Source of the DNA: an uncultured Rickettsiales bacterium
GTDB lineage: Bacteria; Pseudomonadota; Alphaproteobacteria; Rickettsiales; UBA1997
Assembly (NCBI GenBank): GCA_937927795.1
Contig: CALBSF010000007.1
Location: 1 to 13,218, forward strand
Length of the DNA stretch: 13,218 nt
Direction of reading: 5' to 3'
Shown here: piece by piece, positions 1-5,870 of the stretch
Layout: every line of letters starts with the position of its first letter
Numbering within the stretch: the first letter of the stretch is position 1
Notes under the pieces: generated by a model
What the model was told of the DNA's origin: nothing
Database searches by the model: none
Seen by the model: only the letters and a program-made list of their open reading frames with translations
Made by a program: the position numbers and the translations under genes

Positions 1-20
1 TTAATTTTGCTTAATAACCG

Positions 21-106
21 ATGGACCCCGCAACAAGTGCGGGGTGACAAGTTTTAGAAAATTTGCCTCCACAAGTTGTCAACCCCGCACTTGTTGCGGG
101 GTCCAT
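21..106. repeat. Palindromic intergenic element with 25-nt inverted arms
   Basis: The arms at 21-45 and 82-106 are perfect reverse complements over 25 nt, around a 36-nt loop. The match continues imperfectly inward for several more bases with a one-base insertion. Each arm is also a hairpin on its own: ACCCCGCA (25-32) pairs with TGCGGGGT (38-45) across a 5-nt loop. The element is GC-rich in an AT-rich context and lies 44 nt beyond the lysC stop, so it would be transcribed by readthrough. The design resembles the REP/BIME-like and Rickettsia-palindromic-element-like repeats of alphaproteobacteria. That family assignment is from memory of similar sequences, not a search. No T-tract follows, so a classical terminator role is not supported. 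Confidence 0.8.
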
Positions 107-149
107 CTGGTTTTGACGCTCCTTTTTTAACGGCAATAAGTTTTTTTCC

Positions 150-1388
150 CTACCTAGCTCCAAGTCCATAAGCATCATGAAGAATTCTTACTGCTAATTC
201 CCCATATTGTTTTTCAATTAAAACTGAAATTTTAATTTCAGAAGTTGAGATTAATAAAATATTTATTCCTTTAGAAGCCAAGGTTTTGAACATAGTGTGT
301 GCAACCCCAGAATGGCTAATCATTCCAACGCCAATTACTGAAATTTTAGCAACATCTTCATCTATTTTTAATTCTTTATAATTTACTTCATTTTTTATCG
401 ATTCAATTGCTAATTTTGCACGATCAAAATCTTCTTTTGTAGTTGTAAAAGTTATATCAATAAAATTATCGGCGCTAATATTTTGCACAATCATATCAAC
501 ATTTACTTCTTTTTCTGCTAAGGCGCCAAATATTGTGGCAGAAAGCCCTGGATGGTCAGGCATTTTTGCTAAAGTCATTCTTACATCATTTTTGCTATAG
601 CTGATTCCAGTAATTACGCGTCTTTCCATGATTTCCTCGTTATTATTAACTAAAATTGTTCCTGAAGAGCCATTTACTTCTTCAAAGGTTGATAAAACTC
701 TAACTCTTACATTATGTGCCATCGCCATTGCAACTGAGCGGGTTTGTAAAACTTTTGAGCCGCTATAAGCCATTTCTAGCATTTCTTCGTAGGTGATTCT
801 TTTTAATACTCTTGCTTTTTCAGTAATTCTTGGATCTGTAGTGTAAACACCATTAACATCAGTATAAATATCACATAAATCAGCTTTTACTGCCGCTGCA
901 ATTGCTACGGCTGAGGTGTCAGATCCGCCTCTTCCAAGCGTGCTGATGCGACCAGTTGCATCATCCAAACCTTGAAATCCGGCAATAATTACCACATCAT
1001 ATTCTTCTAATGATTTTAGTAAAAAATCACCATCGATTGATTCAATTCTTGCTTTGCCGTGAGTTTTGTCGGTTTTAATTGGAATTTGCCAGCCCAAAAA
1101 AGATCTGGATTTATAGCCAATTGATTGCAATTCAAGCGCCAAAAGGCCGCAAGTAATTTGTTCGCCGCTAGCAATCACCGCATCATACTCAACCAAAGAT
1201 TCATCAGATAATAAAGAAGAAACCTGGTTACAATAATCAACCATCTGATTGGTAACGCCAGACATTGCTGATACAACTACTATAACTTTATTATTTTTAT
1301 CAAGCTCGGCTTTAACTTTTTGGGCAACATTTTTAATTCTCGGAATATCTCCAACCGAAGTGCCACCAAACTTTTGAACAATTAACAT
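150..1388 (-). CDS. lysC: Aspartate kinase (monofunctional, two C-terminal ACT domains)
   Basis: The enzyme phosphorylates L-aspartate with ATP, the first step toward lysine/diaminopimelate, threonine and methionine. In a reduced genome its main output may be diaminopimelate for peptidoglycan. The product is 412 aa, normal for the single-function class. Visible motifs are KFGGTS (6-11), SGEQ (74-77), RGGSDTS (163-169) and the YTDVNGVYTTDPR block (185-197), followed by two ACT regulatory domains (about 268-330 and 346-408). Feedback inhibition by lysine and/or threonine is expected for the family. I chose ATG at 1388, which gives the usual MLIVQKFGGTS start. A TTG at 1448 would add 20 atypical residues and coincides with the predicted -35 box. 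There is no Shine-Dalgarno at the main start, but codon 254 is an in-frame ATG behind a GAGG and may start a separate beta subunit. The gene is divergent from ppiD and ends in TAG. Confidence 0.96.
   Translation of the reverse strand: MLIVQKFGGTSVGDIPRIKNVAQKVKAELDKNNKVIVVVSAMSGVTNQMVDYCNQVSSLLSDESLVEYDAVIASGEQITCGLLALELQSIGYKSRSFLGWQIPIKTDKTHGKARIESIDGDFLLKSLEEYDVVIIAGFQGLDDATGRISTLGRGGSDTSAVAIAAAVKADLCDIYTDVNGVYTTDPRITEKARVLKRITYEEMLEMAYSGSKVLQTRSVAMAMAHNVRVRVLSTFEEVNGSSGTILVNNNEEIMERRVITGISYSKNDVRMTLAKMPDHPGLSATIFGALAEKEVNVDMIVQNISADNFIDITFTTTKEDFDRAKLAIESIKNEVNYKELKIDEDVAKISVIGVGMISHSGVAHTMFKTLASKGINILLISTSEIKISVLIEKQYGELAVRILHDAYGLGAR
629..638 (-). promoter_or_regulatory. Possible internal ribosome binding site and start for the LysC beta subunit
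   Basis: On the minus strand, GAGG (635-638) lies 5 nt before an in-frame ATG (627-629), which is codon 254 of lysC. Translation from it would give a 159-residue protein made of the linker and both ACT domains. That is close to the separately translated beta subunit of about 160 residues known from Bacillus subtilis-type aspartokinases. The site stands out because none of the main gene starts here has a GAGG- or AGGA-type site. Chance is possible, since the GAGG falls within two adjacent Glu codons. Confidence 0.4.
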
Positions 1389-1419
1389 TTTTTTAAGAAA
1401 AAAATTGAATTTGCGCTCA

Positions 1420-1448
1420 ATTGTAGGAAATATAAAGAATTTTCTCAA
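1420..1448 (-). promoter_or_regulatory. Predicted sigma-70 promoter of lysC
   Basis: On the minus strand, a -35 box TTGAGA (1443-1448) is followed by a 17-nt spacer and a -10 box TACAAT (1420-1425). Transcription would start near 1413, leaving a leader of about 25 nt before the ATG at 1388. The -10 and the four bases after it (TACAATTGAG) are identical to those of the pdhA promoter. Confidence 0.6.
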
Positions 1449-1455
1449 GAAAAAA

Positions 1456-1484
1456 TTGATTTATGAATATAGCTGTTTTACAAT
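1456..1484 (+). promoter_or_regulatory. Predicted sigma-70 promoter of ppiD-trpE
   Basis: TTGATT (1456-1461), a 17-nt spacer and TACAAT (1479-1484) form a plausible sigma-70 promoter. It places transcription start near 1491 and the ppiD ATG about 31 nt downstream. It lies back to back with the lysC promoter in the divergent gap. The -35 match is moderate (4 of 6) and the -10 is good (5 of 6). Confidence 0.55.
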
Positions 1485-1521
1485 TCCAACCATATTTCTT
1501 TAATAAAAATCTTTAAAAAAA

Positions 1522-3456
1522 ATGCAATTATTTCGTAAATTAGCTGGAAATTTCTTGTTCAAAATTATTCTTGCCTTCGTTGCTTTAACCTTTGTGTTAT
1601 TTGGGGTTAGCAGCTTTATTTTAGGCAGTCCAAACTCTTGGGTGGCAAAGGTTGGTGGCTCTAAAGTTGGCTACTCAACTTTTAGTAAAATTTTACAATC
1701 AGACCGTCAGGCAATTTTAGCTAATAATAACAGCGATCAAGCTCAAAAATATGTTGATTCAGCGCAATTTAAATCTGATGTTTTGGGCCGCTTAATCAAT
1801 AAAATAATGGTTGGAAAGCTTCGCGATGATTACGGTGTTTACGCTAGCAAAAAGCTAATATTAGAAGCTGTTGCCAAAGATCCAAATTTTCAAAGAGAAG
1901 GAAAATTTTCTAAAGAATTATTCCAAGAATTTTTGAAAAAAAATAGCGCCAATGAAGAAAAATATGTTACCGCAGTTTCTAACGAAGTTGTTGCAACTAT
2001 GATTATGCAAACCATGTCAATGGTTTCTCCGCTTGATGAAAAAATGGTGGTGGAAAGTGAAAATTTTAGACAGCAAAAAAGAATTGCTGATGTGGTTACA
2101 ATTTCAATTCATGATATCAAAGCCGCCGATCAGCCTAAGGAAGATGAAATTGTTAAATTTTATGAAGCAAATAAAAAAGAATATGTTTCGCCTGAAACTC
2201 GCCAAATTGCTTACTTAACTTTTGATAAAAAAGACTTTGCTCAAGATTTTAAAGTTCAAGAATCAGAACTTTTAGCTGAATATGAAAAAAATAAAGAACA
2301 ATATATAAAGCCAGAAACCAGAAGCTTTTTCCATGTTTTATTTGACAAAGAAGAAGAGGCAAAAAATTTCTTAACCAAATTTGATGAGGCAACAAAGCCA
2401 GAAAAATCAAATGCTCAGCTGGCATTTGTAAAATTAGCTAAAGAATTAAAAAAGAAAGATCAAAAACAAATTGCTTTAAATAATATTACTAAAAAAGATT
2501 TAATTTCTGATCTTTCTAATAATATTTTTACTCTAAATTTAGATGCTAGAAGCGAGGTTTTGAAAAGCCCTTTAGGATTTCATGTGTTTTTGCTAACTAA
2601 AATTAATGCATCATCGCCAGTTCCTTTTAATGAAGTAAAAAAAGATATTGAAAAATCTTTATTATCTGGAAGGCAAGAAAAGGTTATGCAAGAAAAAATT
2701 AATCAAATTGATGATTTAATTTTATCTTCTAATTCTTTAAATGAAGTTGCAAAAAAGTTTAATTTAAAAAACCCATCTGCAATAAAAATTAATCAAAAAG
2801 GTGAAATTGAAAATAGCAAAGAAGCCTTGAAAATAGCCGATGGAGAATCTTTCTTGCAAAGTGCATTTTCTTTAAATAAAGGTCAAATTTCTAAAATTCT
2901 TTATAGCAAAGAAGACGATGTATATTATGCAATAAAAGCTGAAGAAATTTTTGCTGAAAATCAAAAAGATTTAAAAGAAGTTAGAACGCAAGTGGTGGTT
3001 GATTTGCTGAAAAATATTCGCCATAAAGCTTGGCAAGATTTGGCGGTAAAGGTTGGTGAAGAAATTAAATCTCATCCAGATCAAGCGGCGCAAATCGCGG
3101 CTAAATATAATTTAAAATTTGAGAAAAATCGTGAATTTCCAAGAATTTATTATATTGAATATCAAGGTCAAAAAATTCCTTATCAAAATAAATTTTTGGA
3201 TGAATTATTTGCAGTAAATGTTGGCAGCGCCACTTCGGCTCTTCCTTCTAATGCTCAAGAATTTGTGGTTGGAATTGCTCGTCAAATCAAATCTGTAAAT
3301 TTTGACCCAGCTTCAATTAACGCCGCAAAAGGGGCGGAAGTTGAAAAATTCAGAAATGAAATTATGCAAGAATTTAATAATTATTTAGGAAAAAAACACG
3401 AAGTAAAAGTTAACGAAAAAATCTTGAAAGAAGATAAAGAAGATAAAAAAGATTAA
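1522..3456 (+). CDS. ppiD: PpiD/SurA-type membrane-anchored periplasmic folding factor
   Basis: The product is 644 aa, close to the usual 600-650 of PpiD. A short basic N-terminus is followed by one hydrophobic segment (about 11-34), then a large charged, presumably periplasmic, region. The N-terminal part (about 35-200) matches the SurA-N-like chaperone domain in layout. Two similar segments, YVSPETR (221-227) and YIKPETR (261-267), each lead into a beta-strand-like stretch. The second opens a parvulin-like fold (about 267-360) ending in SPLGFHVFLL (349-358). The Gly-Gly-Asp-rich core of active parvulins is not visible, so this may be a holdase without isomerase activity. The C-terminus is very rich in Lys, Glu and Asp. 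PpiD proteins assist outer-membrane and secreted proteins leaving the Sec translocon. The gene runs directly into trpE with a 1-nt gap, an alphaproteobacterial pairing. There is no Shine-Dalgarno before the ATG. Confidence 0.88.
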   Translation: MQLFRKLAGNFLFKIILAFVALTFVLFGVSSFILGSPNSWVAKVGGSKVGYSTFSKILQSDRQAILANNNSDQAQKYVDSAQFKSDVLGRLINKIMVGKLRDDYGVYASKKLILEAVAKDPNFQREGKFSKELFQEFLKKNSANEEKYVTAVSNEVVATMIMQTMSMVSPLDEKMVVESENFRQQKRIADVVTISIHDIKAADQPKEDEIVKFYEANKKEYVSPETRQIAYLTFDKKDFAQDFKVQESELLAEYEKNKEQYIKPETRSFFHVLFDKEEEAKNFLTKFDEATKPEKSNAQLAFVKLAKELKKKDQKQIALNNITKKDLISDLSNNIFTLNLDARSEVLKSPLGFHVFLLTKINASSPVPFNEVKKDIEKSLLSGRQEKVMQEKINQIDDLILSSNSLNEVAKKFNLKNPSAIKINQKGEIENSKEALKIADGESFLQSAFSLNKGQISKILYSKEDDVYYAIKAEEIFAENQKDLKEVRTQVVVDLLKNIRHKAWQDLAVKVGEEIKSHPDQAAQIAAKYNLKFEKNREFPRIYYIEYQGQKIPYQNKFLDELFAVNVGSATSALPSNAQEFVVGIARQIKSVNFDPASINAAKGAEVEKFRNEIMQEFNNYLGKKHEVKVNEKILKEDKEDKKD

Positions 3457-3457
3457 A

Positions 3458-4960
3458 ATGACTTTTAATTTTTCTAAAGATGAATTTGAAAAGCGCCTAG
3501 AAAACTCTAGCTCAACAGTGCTTTACAAACAAATTTCTTCTGATGTGATTACGCCAGTTTTGGCGGCATTAAAGCTTTTTGCTAAATTTCCAAACCATCA
3601 TTTTTTATTTGAATCTGCCGAAAAAGGAAATAATAAAGGGCGCTTTTCAGTGATTGGCTTAATGCCAGATTTGGTTTGGAAATGTAGGGGTGAAAAATCA
3701 TCAATTAATCGTGATTTTATTAATAATGAAGAAAATTTTATTGATGAAAAAGGAGATGTTTTAGATAATTTTCGTCAATTAATTAATCAATCAAAAATCG
3801 ATTGGAGTGCTTTAAATTATGGCGCAAACGCGCTTCCATCAATTTGCGGCGGCATTTTTGGTTTTATGTCATATGATATGGCAAAATTGATGGAAAAATT
3901 GCCAAATAAAAATTTATCTGATCCAATTAATATTGAAGATAGTATTTTTATTCGCCCGCAAATCATTATTTTATTTGATAATCTTTTTGATCGCGCCTTA
4001 ATTTGCGCACCAGTTTTTGCTGATTCAAAAACAACTTATGATGAGTTAAACAATAAAATTACCAATATTGAAAATATTTTAAACGAGCCCTACGCGCCTT
4101 GTAAAATCAATGTTAAGCCAACTTTTAACTTTTCTTCAAATTACACAGAAAGTCAATATTGTGATGCGGTTTTGCAAGCAAAAACACACATTATTAGCGG
4201 CGATATTTTTCAAGTTTTGCCATCACAAAGATTCACCTCAAATTTTGATAAAAATTTAGATGAATTTTATTTTTATCGCTCTTTAAGAACAGTTAATCCT
4301 TCGCCATTTTTATTTTATTTAAAATTTCCGCATTTTGTTTTAACTGGTTCAAGCCCAGAAATCATGGTTTCTTGCAAGGATAAAAAAGTCACAATTCGTC
4401 CGCTTGCTGGCACCAGAAAAAGAGGCAAAAATTCTAAAGAAGATGAAAGAATTGCGATGGAATTATTAAATGATGAAAAAGAAGTCGCAGAGCACTTGAT
4501 GTTGATAGACCTTGGAAGACATGATGTTGGCAAGGTTTGCCGTCAAGGAACTGTTGAAGTAACCGAAAAAATGGTGGTAGAAAATTATTCTCACGTAATG
4601 CATATTTCTTCAAATGTGGAAGGAATATTGCGCGATGATAAAGATGCTCTAGATGCTTTAATTTCAGGCTTTCCTGCCGGAACGGTAAGTGGCGCTCCAA
4701 AAATTAAAGCAATGGAAATAATTGAAGAATTAGAAAAAGAAAAGCGTGGTTTTTATGCTGGATGCGTTGGATATTTTGCTGGTAATGGCGATATGGAAAC
4801 TTGCATCACTCTAAGATCAGCGCTAATTAAAGATGAAAAAATTTATTTACAATCTGGCGCGGGCGTAGTTTTTGATTCTGATCCAAAATCTGAATATCAA
4901 GAATGTGTCAACAAGGCGCAAGCCTTAATAAAAGCTTGCGAATTGATTAAGGATTTGTAA
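3458..4960 (+). CDS. trpE: Anthranilate synthase component I
   Basis: The chorismate-binding subunit converts chorismate to anthranilate, the first committed step of tryptophan synthesis, using ammonia supplied by TrpG. At 500 aa the length is typical. The N-terminal domain has the TPV segment (32-34) and LFES (50-53), corresponding to the LLES element that senses tryptophan. The catalytic domain shows NPSPF (280-284), TGSSPE (296-301), RPLAGTRKRG (314-323), GTVSGAPK (418-425) and GCVGYF (445-450). These and the ESAEKG block favour TrpE over PabB. In the usually conserved DLxRND stretch the residue at 355 is His (DLGRHD, 351-356) instead of Asn. The gene starts 1 nt after the ppiD stop, so translation is probably coupled. 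No trpG, trpD or trpC follows, so the amidotransferase partner must lie elsewhere if the pathway is complete. Confidence 0.95.
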   Translation: MTFNFSKDEFEKRLENSSSTVLYKQISSDVITPVLAALKLFAKFPNHHFLFESAEKGNNKGRFSVIGLMPDLVWKCRGEKSSINRDFINNEENFIDEKGDVLDNFRQLINQSKIDWSALNYGANALPSICGGIFGFMSYDMAKLMEKLPNKNLSDPINIEDSIFIRPQIIILFDNLFDRALICAPVFADSKTTYDELNNKITNIENILNEPYAPCKINVKPTFNFSSNYTESQYCDAVLQAKTHIISGDIFQVLPSQRFTSNFDKNLDEFYFYRSLRTVNPSPFLFYLKFPHFVLTGSSPEIMVSCKDKKVTIRPLAGTRKRGKNSKEDERIAMELLNDEKEVAEHLMLIDLGRHDVGKVCRQGTVEVTEKMVVENYSHVMHISSNVEGILRDDKDALDALISGFPAGTVSGAPKIKAMEIIEELEKEKRGFYAGCVGYFAGNGDMETCITLRSALIKDEKIYLQSGAGVVFDSDPKSEYQECVNKAQALIKACELIKDL

Positions 4961-4971
4961 TTTTAAATAAT
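4943..4971 (+). promoter_or_regulatory. Weak candidate promoter for the PEBP-family gene
   Basis: TTGATT (4943-4948), a 17-nt spacer and AATAAT (4966-4971) overlap the end of trpE. They would give a leader of about 24 nt before the ATG at 5002. In such AT-rich DNA the match has low specificity, and the gene could equally be read through from trpE. Confidence 0.3.
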
Positions 4972-5001
4972 ACCAAAATTAATTTTTATTTATAAAATTC
5001 C

Positions 5002-5550
5002 ATGAAAAACTTCTTTTCTCTAGCTCTTACAATTGTAATTGTATCTTGCACTCAGTCTCACGCACTAACCATCGACAGCTTAGATGTAAAGCCAAAATCA
5101 ACCTTAACAAGTAAGCAAGTTTTTAATGGCTTTGGATGCAAAGGTGAAAATATTTCTCCGCAAATTGGCTGGAAAGACGCTCCAAAAGATGCCAAGAGTT
5201 TTGCTCTTACTGTTTATGATCCAGATGCTCCAACTGGAAGTGGCTGGTGGCATTGGTTAGTGGTTAATATTCCTACAAATTATCAAGAATTATCAACAAA
5301 TTTTGGTGCAAAAGATAGTTTTGCTTTAAAGGATGGAATTTTACAAATAAAAAATGATTTTGGTTTGTATAGATTTGGCGGCGCGTGCCCACCACAAGGC
5401 GATAAACCGCATAAATATATTTTTACAGTTCATGCGTTAAAAGTGGATAAATTAGATTTAAATGAAAGCTCTTCTGCTGCGCTTGCGGGATATTTTATCA
5501 ATCAAAATACTATTGCGAAAGTAAGTTTTAACGCTTTTTATTCTCGTTAA
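5002..5550 (+). CDS. Exported PEBP / YbhB-YbcL (Raf kinase inhibitor-like) family protein
   Basis: The 182-aa product belongs to the phosphatidylethanolamine-binding protein family. The conserved ligand-pocket motifs are present: DPDAP (73-77) followed by GWWHWLVVNIP (81-91, His84), and GGACPPQGDKPHKY (126-139). E. coli YbcL, also exported, has nearly the same length. Residues 1-21 form an export signal: Lys2, a hydrophobic core (4-15), then either a lipobox-like IVSC (13-16) or a signal-peptidase I site SHA (19-21). The mature protein is therefore periplasmic or a lipoprotein. The function of bacterial members is poorly known; binding of lipids or small anionic ligands is the family expectation. 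The gene is 41 nt after trpE and convergent with rpoD, and may form its own unit. Confidence 0.92.
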   Translation: MKNFFSLALTIVIVSCTQSHALTIDSLDVKPKSTLTSKQVFNGFGCKGENISPQIGWKDAPKDAKSFALTVYDPDAPTGSGWWHWLVVNIPTNYQELSTNFGAKDSFALKDGILQIKNDFGLYRFGGACPPQGDKPHKYIFTVHALKVDKLDLNESSSAALAGYFINQNTIAKVSFNAFYSR

Positions 5551-5557
5551 TATTAAA

Positions 5558-5814
5558 AACGCCAATTCGGGATAAGAACTCGGTCTAAATCATCCTCCCC
5601 TTGAGGGAGGATCGAGGAGCGTAGCGACTCGAGGAGGGGTTAAAAAAGGTTGATAATATTTAATAAATTTAAAAATATTTTAAAGAAAGTTTATTAAAAA
5701 TTAAAATTATCTAAGGTCACTTGCTTTTCTGACCCCTCCTCGAGTCGCTACACTCCTCGATCCTCCCTCAAGGGGAGGATGATTTAGACCGAGTTCTTAT
5801 CTCGAATTGGCGTT
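5558..5814. repeat. Large inverted repeat, 83-nt arms around an AT-rich spacer
   Basis: The arms at 5558-5640 and 5732-5814 are reverse complements at 81 of 83 positions, and the spacer (5641-5731) is 91 nt and very AT-rich. Within each arm ATCCTCCC pairs with GGGAGGAT across a 5-nt loop (5592-5612 in the left arm), followed by a weaker CGAG/CTCG stem. The element begins 7 nt after the PEBP-gene stop and ends 56 nt before the rpoD stop, filling most of the gene-free 5551-5870 stretch. No transposase, obvious target duplication or T-tract was seen. It may be a MITE-like element, a head-to-head pair of REP-like repeats, or a barrier to converging transcription. Confidence 0.9.
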
Positions 5815-5829
5815 GAAAAGGAGGGGGTT

Positions 5830-5859
5830 AAGACGCCCAAGTTTGCCCTCTCGCGTCTT
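5830..5859 (-). terminator. Weak hairpin just downstream of rpoD
   Basis: AAGACGC (5830-5836) pairs with GCGTCTT (5853-5859) around a 16-nt loop, starting 11 nt past the rpoD stop on the minus strand. It is in a good place to end the six-gene operon transcript. No run of U follows, so it is not a textbook intrinsic terminator, and the larger inverted repeat beyond may contribute. Confidence 0.35.
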
Positions 5860-5870
5860 GTGGCCGAAAT

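Noticed and set aside
21..106. Classical intrinsic terminator for lysC
   Set aside because: The stems are strong but no T-tract follows either hairpin in the lysC direction; the nested mirrored arms look like a repeat element.
1389..1448. A longer lysC starting at TTG 1448 (20 extra residues)
   Set aside because: The extension is atypical for aspartokinases, uses TTG, and overlaps the predicted -35 and -10 boxes. ATG 1388 gives the family-standard N-terminus.
5558..5814. CRISPR or insertion sequence in the convergent gap
   Set aside because: There are only two opposed arms, no regularly spaced direct repeats, no transposase frame and no visible target-site duplication.
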